The translations under genes were made by a program, and so were the position numbers. Positions 1 to 12,700 of a stretch of DNA of 64,000 nt are shown one piece after another (positions within the stretch are counted from its first letter, which is position 1; the number at the start of each line of letters is the position of its first letter). Source of the stretch: Chrysomallon squamiferum (Eukaryota; Mollusca; Gastropoda; Neomphalida; Peltospiridae); assembly GCA_012295275.1 (NCBI GenBank), contig CM022670.1, positions 18,373,698 to 18,437,697 of the forward strand, in the 5' to 3' direction. The notes beneath the pieces were generated by a model. That model saw only the letters and a list, made by a program, of their open reading frames with translations. It did not search any database and was not told the origin of the DNA.

Positions 1-3000
1 TTTTATTTGTAATGTTGGTAGCTTTTGTTATTTATGTAGTAGAGAAGTGATAATTTTAATTAATCTAATGACTGTGTAAAATAATTTTTTAAATTTGTAT
101 TAATTACAATTGATATGTGTAATTGTATAGATCTACACTGTTCAGTGTTTCTTTAATCATTGTTTTTTAATTTTGTTAAAAACCTTTGAATTCATATTCA
201 TAAGCTTGGCATTAAGATTTTGCTTATATAAAGTTAAATTATATCAATAATATATTTTTTATGAAGTTGGTCTTAGATCATCTTAAAACAAGAGAAATCT
301 TTATTATGTTTCTTGCCATTTTGAACAAGATTAGTTCTCAGTCAGCTAAAGAATCTTAAAAGGTATATGGAGTATTTACTCACTAAATATCCAGATTTTT
401 TAAGCCAAGTAGGTACAATATTTTTGGGATCTTCAATTATTAATGATTTTGTTGTTGTGATTCATTTCTTACAAGTTTAACCTTTTAACTAGTTATTTTT
501 CATTATTATTTTATATTCAAAATAACATTATGTAAACTTCACAATATTATTAATTCTTTTTTTTTTCTAAATATTTCACTAAATTATGAATTAAAAATAT
601 CCATGAACAATGATATTAATATTGCAATATAAAATTTTATGTGCATTGTCATTAGAAATAAAGAAAAATACATCAAAATCAATTTTTTTAAAGTAGTTTA
701 AATTGTTTGGTGAGGTAAAAATATATTACTTACATTGAAGTGCCTCTTTGCTAAATTATGTTTTAAACCATAAACAAAGTTTACATGTAATTTTAGTTTA
801 TATTTACCCAGCAATTTATTCTTTAGGTAGTGGTCCAAATTGATATGCATAATTATTTTTCATTTTTTTATTTCTTTATTTTTTATTCAATTTTATTTTA
901 TTTATTATTATTATTTTTTTTTTAATATTCATATTCTTATGAATAATGAAAAGGTATACTTCATTGTGACAATCATAATTTATTCAAAACCATAACTGGA
1001 ATTGGTAATGGAAAACAATTACCAGTTCTTGCAGAAAGAACAAAATAAAACTGGATTCATAGGGCATAACATTTTCATAAATTTCAGTATTTTTGTAGCA
1101 GTGAGTGTTTGTTAATTTTGCTAAAATTTGCCTTTATATTAAGATGCTTATTTTTTGTTATAATTATTTTCATTATATTTATGAACTTGGGGGTGCCCCA
1201 GTAGAGAAAAGGTAAAAATGTCTCAAAATTCAAAGCAGCAAGAAAATGTGCAAGTTTTTGCATGGATCCACCAATTTAGTCTTCAACTAATTAAATATTT
1301 AATAATTGTTATTGTTTATTTACTTATTTATATTTTGTATTCTTGTGAATAATGAATAGATATAATTCATTGTGATAATCATCATTTATTTAAAACCATA
1401 TCTGGAATTGGTAATGTAAAACAGTATTCAGTGCTTGCAGAAAGAAAACATTAGAGCATAATATTTTAATAAAAAGAGCATAATATTTTAACAAAAGTAG
1501 AGTATTTCTGTTCCACTATATGTTTGTTAATGTTTTTTGGATTGCTTAGTTTTTGTTATATTTATATTAATCGTTGACGTATATATGTGTCAGTAGAGAA
1601 AAGGAAAACATGACTGAAATTCAAAGGAGCAGGAAATAAGCTACAAGCATTCTTTAAAGTAGTCATAAATAAAAAAAATTGTAAATTTATGTAAGATTTA
1701 TCCCATAAAAAATGTATTATGTGTTATTATCCCATAAAAATGTATTAGGTGTTATTTTTGTTACGTGAGTTGTTGTTGATAATATATTATGAATCATGGT
1801 TATGGTATGAATTAATTGAAAATATTTCTCTGCTAACACTGTTATATTATTCTTTGAAAAGTATATTGTAGATAATGACATTGAAATACGTCTTTAAAAG
1901 AGGTGAGATATAGAAGTATGACAAATAATTAGAATTATTTAGAAATAATTTGTTGTCTTAAATATGACAGTTGGCTATCTTATGTCGTCATCTGTCATCA
2001 AAGGCCATTTTAAGTTTTCATGTCTGGGAGAAGATGCATATAAAAAGTTCTTTGATGCCAATGATCATATGATGATAATGAATTTTAACTTATATAATTA
2101 TTAATATTAAAACAAGTTTGGTGTCTAATAATAGATTTTTTTTTTTGTTTTAAATGTGTTGAGATGTTTAAAAAAAATATTACTTTATCATTCAACTTCA
2201 ACTTTAAACTATTCATGTCAAATGAAGAGCTTACCACCCAAGTAAATATCTTGTAAGTTCTGACCATGTAAAACCAAAATTGTTTTTCTGTGGTTTTTGT
2301 CTTTTTTTATTACATTATATATAAAAATGGTTACTTTAACTTACAGAATCCAAACACAATATAAAACTTCAAGATAAAAAAAAAATAATAATAATAAATT
2401 AAAACCATGTTTATTGTAACTAAAGTTTTAAATGGAGTTATGTAGTAAAATTTAAAAGCATTTTGTTTTCTGTAATTGAAGAAGAAATAAAGTTCTTTAA
2501 ATTAATCTTTGTTGTTTGTGATGCATTGTAATAGTTCGCCAGCAGAAAAGCATAATATGTAGATGCAGCAACTGAGACATTTTTATTTTTGAATTTCTTT
2601 AATACAGTTGGTCTTTAAAAAATAAAGATCTAGCAAAGTATTTTTCATTTAATACTTTTCAAACTGCTAGCAGTAGTCTTCCAGGATGGTAGAATATTCT
2701 TTTCTTTTAAGAAAAAATTGTCATTTTCAGCTTTTCAGATACTGAAACATGTTAGAACATCAACATTCTGGTGGCATGAACAGTTTAAATGCATTTTGCA
2801 TGTTTCAGAACATTTGATCAGTCTGTATGTGTTCCTTTTCCATTACAAACAGCGTCAATGAATGCTGTATCACAAATGTTAAATACTTATTCATTCTAAA
2901 GTGTGCCCCATGAACAAAATCTTGTTTCAATAACCCACACATAAATGATGCACTGTACAATTATAGAGAAAAATTGAATTTTTCAAAAAATAAGCTAATG

Positions 3001-4155
3001 CTATTATTTTTAAATAAATATCCATTTTACAAACTACAATAAAAGTTTTAGGTTAAATTAAATTGTTTTTAGGGTAATGAATGTATAGTTTTTCATAATT
3101 GTGAAAGAGTGACATACCCGTGGTTATAAAAATGATCAGTTCATTTTTTTATTTTATTTTATATAGCTGTATCTATTTTAAGCACACAAAACAGGTATTG
3201 TATACACACAACAGTGCCTTCAAGATGAAATTTAGTGATTTGTCCATTTTATGTTTGTTTTTTATTTATTTTTTCTTCCCTCAATTATGTTCCTCTTTTT
3301 TTCTGTCTTTCTTTCTTATTATTTTTATATCATAATAAATACTTAACAAATAAAAACAAATTAAATCAGAAAAATAATTTATTTGAGCAAAGGATGCAGA
3401 TTAAAAATATACAAAATACCTGTAATGTTGCATAAACAAAAAGGTATTTGATAAATTATGACCTCTTTTGCATATATTTAATACAAATTTATGAATCATG
3501 TGGTCTGGCATTATTTTCAAAATTACAGTATTTTACATTATATTATGAACTAAAATTTACCACTGAAATTTGACACTTGCATTAACATAAAATTTTTATA
3601 ACAGTATAATCTAGAAATAAGTTAATTCTAATTAATTCATTATATACATATTAATATTTATGTTATGGATAATAAAAATATGACACTATCTTACATGTAC
3701 ATACGTTTATAGATAAGCTAGTAAGATTATTTATTTTACTAGATGAAAATAAATTGTTGCAGTAAAACATTATTATCTGTTTTAGAGTAAATTATTAGGA
3801 TTTAATCAATTTTTATCAGCAAAATAATAACATCAACAAAGAATTATTAAAAAATGTAGATGTTATTTCAAAGTTAATGCTTTATTCAACTTATAAAAAG
3901 TTCAGAATGTTTTTTATATCATTTTATTTTTTATTTTTTTTTTTTTTTTTCAAACATTTTATTTCTGTTATATCTGGTACAACTATACCAATCTGAATTG
4001 TACAAGATTTTTATTATTATTACTTCCAAACATCAGTGGTTAATATTGGAAATCAAATTCATTTTTTGAAAACAGAAATTCAGTGGTATTTTCCACTTCA
4101 AGAATCCACAAGTTGCTGACTGAATTGGTCTCTTGTAACAATTTATCTCTCTTAG
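1..4155. other. Gene-free AT-rich stretch
   Basis: No coding exon could be supported on either strand. The stretch is low-complexity AT-rich DNA with short poly-T runs and one diverged direct duplication, listed separately. On the minus strand an AATAAA signal (plus-strand TTTATT at 3958-3963) lies about 190 bases beyond the SPATA4 stop codon and could end that transcript. Confidence 0.5.
928..1648. repeat. Diverged direct repeat, two copies of about 320 bp
   Basis: Copy A is about 928-1256 and copy B about 1333-1648. Matching landmarks occur in the same order: GAATAATGAA near 940 and 1348, CTGGAATTGGTAATG near 997 and 1400, CTTGCAGAAAGAA near 1028 and 1434, and CAGTAGAGAAAAGG near 1199 and 1590. 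Copy B also has a short internal duplication of GAGCATAATATTTTAA. No open frame or terminal structure was seen, so this is either an old tandem duplication or two copies of an unnamed interspersed repeat. Confidence 0.7.
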
Positions 4156-7100
4156 TTAACAACCCTGTATGGGCATGTCAAACATCTGAGCTTTGTCCAA
4201 CTGTTTGACATTTATCTCCTTAAATGAAATAGTAGACTCCTCCCTAATATTCTGACCTATAAAAAAGAGAACAAATACTAGCATTAAAAATAGTAATAAT
4301 AATAATAATAATAAAAGTAAAAACAACAACAGTAATGACAATAGCAACACTGAATTTATAAAATGTGACTTGTTTCTTAACACCTCAGTTATTAGAAGTC
4401 AAACAATGATTTTTTTGGGGGGGGGGGGGATTCATATATCTGTTAAGCCATTAAAAAAATCTCCAAAGCCCCTTTCTTTTAATTTATTTATATGTTTGTT
4501 TGTTTGTTTGTTTTTATTGTTGTTTGTTTTGTTGATTTTTTTTTTTTCAGTTGGTGATAACAGATAATAAATTCACTTACTCATTTCTCTTTTATGTTTA
4601 CTTTCCATGGTTTCGGTTCGGCTGGGAGGCATAATATCAGTGGTTTCACTTGACACAGGTGGAAGTCTGCGAATGCACTTCTCACCAACTGTTGGTTTAA
4701 TGCTGAATCTGTCAGGATTTTCCTGTCTCTCCAGGCGTCTGTGTTCCACATGGTCAGTTATAATTTTCTGAGACTGAACAATAAAAAACAATAAATTCCA
4801 TTAATTTTAATTGTAAATCATGGATGAAAATATAATAAAAAATCATCATATTCATACAGAGATAGTATCTGTATTGATATGAACAAAATGAAGTACAAAT
4901 CACAATATTCAAACAGGGAATATTTTTTGTTCAGTTTCAGATGATTGTTTTCAACAGTAACAATAAAATAACAAACCCATGGTGATATATTTTCTCCTTT
5001 TTTCATCACACTCATTTAAAAATTGTATTTCTTTTTGTTCTTCTTTTTAAATAATAAAAAGAAAATCAATTTAATAAATGATTAATTCCTAATTCAGCAA
5101 TTTTTATATTTCTGACATTTAAAATGGTAAATTAACAAATTATTTCACCTTTTGGGCATTGGTTATTAAACTAGGTTCTGCAATCACTTCTGTTATTCTC
5201 AGATTATTCTTCACTGCTTTGGCAGCTGTGGAACGTGCATGCATAGGAAGCTTTGCTTGATATGCCCAGTCTGTGAAATCAAGCTCAGAATTTGGGGGCT
5301 TTTTTTTCACTCTGAGGAAAAAGAAACATTACAATGAAAATAAAATTTTAAAAAAGCCAATATGATGGAATACATCAATATATTTTTTAATTTAAAATTT
5401 GAATGAAACAAATACAAAAAAAAAAAAAATAGAAAGGAAAAAATAATGCATAATTTAGTTTATAAAGGTAAAATTTAAGTTTTGTTCAGATTATTATTTA
5501 AGTTTTTTCTCTTCCACTGATTTTTATGTTTAATTCATTTTAATTAATAATCTTTCATAACAGCAAAATATAAAAATCAAAACTTTGAAATCTGGCCCAT
5601 TTCTTTGTGGCTGATGATAATGTTGCAGATATCATGCACAAAACAATATTTTGAAACCATATCTTGTGTATTTAAGCTATTTAATTAGGCAATAGGTAAA
5701 ATTATTTGTTAATTTACTTAAATCTTATTTTAAAAAAATAGTAATACTTTTTTATTTTTTTTGTTTTTAAACTTACCTTCTGTTAGTCAATATTTCATAC
5801 ATTCTTTCAATTAACAAGGCAGATGCTCCTTCTTTACAGTGGATTGTTCCTTCAACATAGTCCTGGGGTATATCCAAATTGTGCCGTTTTATAAACTAAG
5901 CAACAAAAACAAAGCATGAAAACAACTTGTGTAAGTACAAATATGTAGCAAATGTAAAGCTCATATGAGATGTTTTCTTGCAAACACAAACAGATTAAAA
6001 ACACTCCAAAAACACATACAGTAAATAAATAAATAAATAAATAAAAAGAATCATACAAGTTTGTTGCAAAATTATATTATTATTATCTTCCAAAATAAGT
6101 CTGAAAAAAAAAAAAATAAAATAAAATAAAAATTATGACAAAAGGAAAAAAAGAAAAAACCATCAAAACTTTTTACATAAATTTGGACAAATAAAATACT
6201 GTATTCAAGAAGAATTTTACCAAACAAACTAATATTTCCAACAGAGAAACTGAACATTATTTTCTAAAAATTAAATTAAATTAAAAACAGAAAACAATAT
6301 TTTAAAATAGCACATCTAGAAATTGGAAATTATTTTTAAGACAGATCCTTGCATATCCTCCATTAATATATATTAGTGCGGGTATTAGACCATTTATCTG
6401 GAATCAAGATAACTGGCATTGGAAATGTATTAATTAGTATCTGTTATTTACAATTTTGTTCTTTGCATTTCTTTGTTTCTTTTATAGTTTAAATATATTT
6501 TAAGCCTTGGTCCAGAAAACAAGGGAATCCAGAAATCTTGCCAGATTAATGGTCTTTTATTTTTACACCAAATTAAAATACAGAGTAAGAAATAGGTCAT
6601 TGGTTAGAGTCACTGACATTTTTTATCAAATACCAGTTGCGTGATTTTATATTCATTGATTCACCACTGTAGAATGAATGCATCTGTATATCCTGAGGGA
6701 AATACCAAGAAAAGATTTCTGCGACCAGGTAACCATTTGATAGATCCCTGAAAATAAAGGAAAAATAAATGTACCTAATAAAGCACATACATATCCTCTA
6801 AAGTTTATATTACATATGTAATATCTACATCATATAAATAAAATATAAATAAAATACTTATATTCACAAAGACAGATATATCTGAGTACAGACTATATTT
6901 AGATGTGAAGAGGCCCTTAGTCCATACTTTACTTGTGCTAATCAACAATAATGTATAATAAGAGGCTCTGGTGCTACTTTTGCATGTGATCTATGCGATG
7001 CAGTGATCTACACCAAGTAAATTCTACTTTGGCATGTTATCTACCTGAACTAGTGATCAACACCATGAAAATTTACATGCTTATTTTAATTATTATTTTG

Positions 7101-7917
7101 TTTATTCTTCTTTTTGTATTATATATTTATAATTTATCAATGAATTGAGTATAAAAGGTGAATAAGTTTATCAATGAATTCAGCAAACATCTGCTAGAAA
7201 CACAAGAAAATCTTTGGTCTGCAATCTATGCACTTATTTTAATTATTATTTTATTTATCCTTGGTTTTTTTATGATACATTTATTATTTATGTGAAGGCC
7301 TAAGAAGATTCAAATTTGAGCAAACATCTTCTAGAAACACAAGAAAACTATCTTCAGCATTGTTCCTTATCTGTAGGCATCAGAAACAATCTAGGTGTGA
7401 CTAGAAGGTTCTTTGGTTCACTCCTCTCATCTTTTTCAAAATACAAATCTGTAGCCAACATCTTAAAGAGTTCTTTAGAAACTGAAAAGTAAATGACCAA
7501 ATAGCCTGGAAATGATGTTCTTGTATATGTATCATAAAGTATTACTTCACCTGCCTGCTATAAACTGACATTTCCTGTTAAAGTTAAAGGAATATTGATC
7601 TTATAAAGTGACATTTCCTTTATCCTTGCCCTTTAAGTTGTAGATCACACCCTAAAGTAGTTTCACAACACGTAGATCACATGCCAAAGTAGCCCCAAGG
7701 TTCCTTCTAACTGTAATGTGCTAAACAGTATGTTACAGTTAAAACCAGCCCTGTCTGTATATGGCATTATGAGATGTTATGCCTTAACTATGTTTTAAAC
7801 TTCTCTTTTGACTAAAGAATATGGATATATCAAATGCCTGACATCCATATTAGACAATTAACCAATGGATTATAATGTAATAATAAAATCAGTTCTAATT
7901 TCAAATGCATAAGTTCT

Positions 7918-7952
<35 letters not shown>

Positions 7953-8118
7953 TACAATTATTAGAATTAATAAATTATTTAATCAAGTTAATGTCGTAAA
8001 TCTTTAATGGACTGTATCGCATTGTGTCATGTGACATGTGGAAATTGTTTGTAACAAAATTTATTTATAAAACTGCAGCATGATGATGATGACGATGACA
8101 GTAACAATGACGTTGACG

Positions 8119-8178
<60 letters not shown>

Positions 8179-8386
8179 TGACTGCAACATGATGGCTGCA
8201 TTTGTAATATTTTTTTTTAAATTAATTAAGAAATTATCAATGGGCTGACACTTTCAGTGTTTCACTGACAACAGTGATATACAAAAACACTGTCTACTTG
8301 TATTCTTACCATTTAGGAGTTTTCACTTTCCAAGTCAGATCTAAACTTTGTATCCACCGTAAAACTTCTCTTGGTAAACCAGACAT
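4156..8386 (-). CDS. SPATA4: Spermatogenesis-associated protein 4, CH-domain protein
   Basis: Six coding exons on the minus strand: 8386-8310, 6747-6618, 5895-5777, 5311-5149, 4773-4581 and 4256-4156. All junctions are GT-AG and the phases agree, giving 783 nt and 260 residues; human SPATA4 is about 305. The N-terminal half is the calponin-homology-like (CLAMP/DUF1042) fold: it opens MSGLPREVLRWIQSLDLTW and continues with DLSNGYLVAEIFSWYFP in exon 2. Exon 3 carries GTIHCKEGAS and exon 5 carries FSIKPTVGE, both hallmarks of the family. In vertebrates the family is testis-enriched, and CLAMP-type proteins are axonemal or microtubule-linked. The start was chosen because MSGLPREVL matches the family start. 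An X-box lies 71 bp upstream. Intron 1 holds a MITE-like element. Confidence 0.93.
6962..7704. mobile_element. MITE-like element with repeated terminal inverted repeats
   Basis: The left end (6962-6993) and right end (7673-7704) form an imperfect inverted repeat of about 32 bp. The core TAGATCACATGCCAAAGTAG at the right matches the reverse complement of the left end with few changes. The core is reiterated: the right side has a second copy at 7640-7660, and the left side another at about 7025-7046 in the opposite orientation. Inside is a direct repeat, about 7078-7210 against 7229-7350, sharing CTAGAAACACAAGAAAA. No transposase frame exists. The element lies wholly in SPATA4 intron 1. The exact ends and target-site duplication are not certain. 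Confidence 0.6.
7953..8046. repeat. 94-bp repeat, copy A, upstream of an (ATT)n array
   Basis: This 94-bp block matches 8840-8933 with 6 mismatches and no gaps. Both copies contain GTGTCATGTGACATGTGG. Both are followed by an (ATT)n array and then by a related AAATTAATTAAG segment, so the duplicated unit is probably about 280 bp, with the simple repeat inside it. A (TTAT)n tract abuts it on the left. Confidence 0.8.
8118..8178. repeat. (ATT)n microsatellite
   Basis: About 60 bp of uninterrupted ATT triplets in SPATA4 intron 1. A matching array lies at 9017-9061 beside the second 94-bp repeat copy. Confidence 0.95.
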
Positions 8387-8456
8387 AACGACACGGGAAT
8401 ATATGTTAAAGAACTGTAAACAATGCACGATTCTTCTAAGTTTCAAGCTTCCTGTT

Positions 8457-8470
8457 GTTTCCAAGGCAAC
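8457..8470. promoter_or_regulatory. Candidate RFX X-box
   Basis: GTTTCCAAGGCAAC at 8457-8470. Read on the SPATA4 strand it is GTTGCC, two bases, GGAAAC, which fits the X-box pattern of two imperfect inverted half-sites bound by RFX factors. It lies 71 bp upstream of the SPATA4 start codon. RFX sites commonly drive genes of cilia and sperm flagella, which suits SPATA4. Functional binding is inferred. Confidence 0.6.
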
Positions 8471-8499
8471 TCCGGTGTTCACAAATTAGTTTATTATAA

Positions 8500-8742
8500 A
8501 ATAAATGAATCACGGAACATGCGCAGAGCAGAATACAAAGTTTAATCCGTCAATAAACGAAGTCTTTAAATGTTTCGCCCTATTCCGTAGGCGGTGTCAA
8601 CAATAAAAGTTACTTGTTTAAAAATGAGAATGCACTTCAATTATTTTGGAATGTTTAAACGAAATGTTAATTGGTAATTTATTATTTGTTTTTGTGTCAT
8701 ATTTCTGAAACCATTCCAGTTAACATCCAGACATGAATAAGG
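8500..8742. promoter_or_regulatory. Probable shared promoter of SPATA4 and MITD1
   Basis: This short, less AT-rich stretch separates two divergent genes. It contains CATGCGCAG at 8518-8526, which resembles an NRF-1 half-site. A candidate splice donor for a non-coding first exon of MITD1 is at 8742 (AATAAG then GTAAAG). It would pair with the acceptor at 9708-9709, just before the MITD1 start codon. Both transcription starts would then lie within a few hundred bases of each other. Confidence 0.4.
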
Positions 8743-8839
8743 TAAAGATTATATAACTTCCGACATGAAATGGAAACTTTTACCGTTAATCACTGAAACT
8801 AATAAAAAGTAAGTGAATCATTGAATGTAAGAAAATTAA

Positions 8840-8933
8840 TACAATTATTAAAATTAATGAATTATTTAATCAAGTTAATGTCATATATCTTTAATGGATT
8901 ATATCGCATTGTGTCATGTGACATGTGGAAATT
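8840..8933. repeat. 94-bp repeat, copy B
   Basis: Direct partner of the block at 7953-8046, offset by 887 bp. The two copies bracket SPATA4 exon 1 and its promoter. Copy B lies in the SPATA4/MITD1 intergenic region, or in the 5' UTR intron of MITD1. Confidence 0.8.
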
Positions 8934-9013
8934 ATAATTATAATTCAGTATGACTAAGGTATATAATAATATATGTACATAATATAGATAGATAATGATT
9001 AGATACTCTTTTG

Positions 9014-9016
<3 letters not shown>

Positions 9017-9061
<45 letters not shown>
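9017..9061. repeat. (ATT)n microsatellite
   Basis: About 45 bp of ATT triplets following the second 94-bp repeat copy. Confidence 0.95.
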
Positions 9062-9063
<2 letters not shown>

Positions 9064-9737
9064 GGGCACTAGGAATTATTAACTATAAATTAATTAAGAT
9101 ATCACAAAAGAAGGTAAAACCTCACATACGAAAATCGCCAAATTAAATTCGTAGATGTATCAACGGAATTTTGTTTTAGGTAAAAATATTTGGAAAATAA
9201 TCAGATTTTTCATCTTAAAACGGATATTAAAATATTAAAAATAATATCTCTGTGTAACGTCTGTTCTTTATTTTTCTTTATTTTATTATTTTTTTAATTT
9301 GTTTTCCCGTTTGGTCCATGGTATGAAAAATGTATAACTGCTTTAGAATAAACTTGTTCAATCAAATAGTTGTTTAATTTAGTTTAAAACTATTGATAAA
9401 AATGTTAATTTTAAAATAAATTGAAAAATAACCTAATAATCTTAATACCAGAAAACAGAATGAATGAATAAATATTTAATGACACATTAGTAAATTTTAA
9501 TGTAAGTTGTCACTATGTGTCTTACAAGGTACTTCTTCACAAAAGTAAGTACTCTTATTGATTATTAAAAACACAAAGACACTGATCACTGGTTAGACTA
9601 AGAAATAACCCAATTTTTGATAATAACAAAGTAGATTTGAACTCCAGATTTCCATGAACTGATTCTTTATTACTGTCAAATGTAACTAAATGATCTTTTT
9701 TAATTCCAGTTTGGATTGATTGCAATTGGAATAAACT

Positions 9738-12700
9738 ATGACTGACACCAACAAGATAGCTGGGGTTGAAGCTTCAGCAATAAGTCTACTTAAACGTGCA
9801 GTTGAACTGGACACATCAAAACGGTTTGATGAAGCTGTCACTTGTTACCAAGAAGGTTTGTGTCTTCTGCTGGAGGTTCTTAAAGGTGAGTTTATAGTTG
9901 AGGATTTTAATATCAACTCCTAGAAATTCTCCATGTTCATTATATTTAAAAAAAATGAAGGAAGATATTAAGATTATATGTAAGACACAGTCATTTTTAT
10001 TTTGGTTAAGAATTATATATATGATTAAGGAAACCAGCAGCTGTATCATTATGATTTATTAGCAGGAAATTTATATTTTTATATGTACCTTTACCTGTAC
10101 TGGAAAGTATGTATGGTAAGCAAGTTATTGTCGAGTGGCTGGAGCAAACAACAGTCTGATAATATGTCCTAATTTTACTGAGCATCCTACCATTAATCTA
10201 TAGTCACTCCTGTAAGTATTCCTCTAATCAACAACAGATTCATTGTTTAATTGCCTGTTGGTTATTTTTTTAAAGTTTGACAAATTAAAAACAGAATCAA
10301 TATTTTAATGATAAATGTTCTTAACTTTGTAATGAAACATGTATCATCATGAAAATGTATCTATGCAACAATGGCATTTCTCCTTCCAAAAATCTAGCAT
10401 CCAGTATTAGTTAGATTTGTAGTTAGTGATGTTATTGTATTTAATTAACTGATATTTTCAGTTAAAATTGATTTTTGTTTTGTTTTTTAATTTAAATGCA
10501 TGTGTGTTTGTTTGTATGTGTGTGTAACACAAAACACTTTAGAATCTTTAAAATAATACTTTAAAAGTTTCTTGATTTTTAGGAACTCATGAAGAAGCTA
10601 AGAAAGTCCGATATCGTGAGAAAATTTCTGACTATATGAAAAGAGCTGAGGAACTTAAAGTGCATGTGCAACAAGAAAAAGAACGTATGTTTCTTTTTAA
10701 GTTTACAATTTTTGTCTAATGTGAATACAGTGAAAATTACAACTTAAACTTTCTTTATATATATATATATACACACAAACATATATTAAGTGTGTCTCAA
10801 ATAAGTAAGGATATTCAGTATTATGCAGGTCCAAAAATATCAGACGCCATGATATTATTTCTGTATATATATATATATATAGAATAAATTATAAATCTTC
10901 AGTATCTGTACATTCTAATATTAATGAAATAATTAGGAAAACAGAAATATATAACAATAAAAACTCTTCCAAGACCATACTAATATCAATGAATGATTAG
11001 TAATGTTTTCATATCAGATGTTTCATTTGTCTAAATAAGTTTTAAAAATACAATCTTTGAAAATTTGCAATTTGTTAGGCTTGATGTAGGTGATGTACTG
11101 ACATATTAAAAATGTGTGTCACTGAAATAAGATGTATACATCTAAGAGTTTGCCCAGCTTTCTCCATAAAAATGTTAAACTACAATACAAATGTCTTTAA
11201 TAAACTGTAAGAATTATTTTTAATTGTTTACTTTTTCAGTTGGAAAGTACCATGAACAGATTCAGATTGAAGCTAATTCTGTAGGTCACAGTTATGAAAA
11301 GCTTTTTTCACGCTTTCTTGATAAAGAAGTCACCGAGATTGAAATTGAAGATCCATACATTCGTATATCATATCAGGTTTAATCAGCAGCTTAAAATTTT
11401 TAATGCAAGAGAAGTAAAATTGTAATAATTACTTAATAATTTTTTTAAAACTTAATAGATATTTGTTTTTGGTTTTTGGTTTTTTTTTAATAAATGTTAT
11501 TTGTAATGATGAAGAATTGTCATTTATTGCTTATTAAAATGAAGTAAGAAAATATATACATTGGTTGGTGGATACAGCCTTTGACATACAATCAGCTAAA
11601 CTATAATTAATTATATCACTAATGTTGTCAGTTATAAAATAGAAGTTTATTGTTTTAATATTAATTTTTTGTTGTTGTTTTTTTATTTCTTATTTAATTT
11701 TCTATTTCAGATTTTCAATTTTTTACGATTTTGTGAACTTGTTGTGAAATGTGACACTAATGTTAACAAGATCAAACTTGTTACAGGAAGAGATCAGGCA
11801 ATTTTATTTTAATACATTAAGTAAAATGTACTAAAGATTCTAAAGTATTGAGGTTAAAAACAGAAAAGGATTTTTTTTTTTTTTTGTATGAAAATAAAAA
11901 AAATAGAACAGGCAGTGATTGCAGAAACCAGTGTTCCATTAATTTTGTTGAAAATATTAACAATATTAATAAAATAAGCCTTAATTATCTAATTAATGTT
12001 TGCTTTGTAGAATGCTCAGTACACTATGATTAATACATTTTCATTAATTATACAATGACTTTTACTTAGTTATTTAAAATGAATTTATTTAATATTTTCT
12101 TTGTCGACTGATCCGTAATTAATAAATGAATAAATTCTTAACTCGCTCAGGTGGATTATATTTCTCTATAATCATGGACATGTTCTGATGTTAATGTCAC
12201 TGTTACACTAGTAATATAATTAGTGTTACTCTTTCAGGACAACCAGAGTCAGCAGCAGAAACTAAGCCAGATACAGAACAGCTTAAAGAGCTATAACATA
12301 GACTTGGATATTCAGTATTCAGATACACTTCATGATAGACAAATTAAGTATGTTCTTAATGCAGAAAAAACTATATATCTCTCTGGAGTATGAAATGAGA
12401 TTTATATTTATGCACTTAGAATACTGAAGAATAATAACAACCAAAATGGCTTTTACTACTTCTTAATACAGAGTGCTATATACATTTACTGACTTAAAAA
12501 TTGATACTAAATTCCATTTACAAAAGCATCGATATTTTGCAGATATAACCAATAAAAAAACAAACAGATCAACAATTTTTAGAGAATTGACATTGGTCTC
12601 AGGATTGTTTCCCAATGTGTTCTGTGCAAAGATATGTCACAATAAATATAAAGTAATTTGTACTTTATTTACTTTTTTATTTTTAGTATTTATTTTTTCT

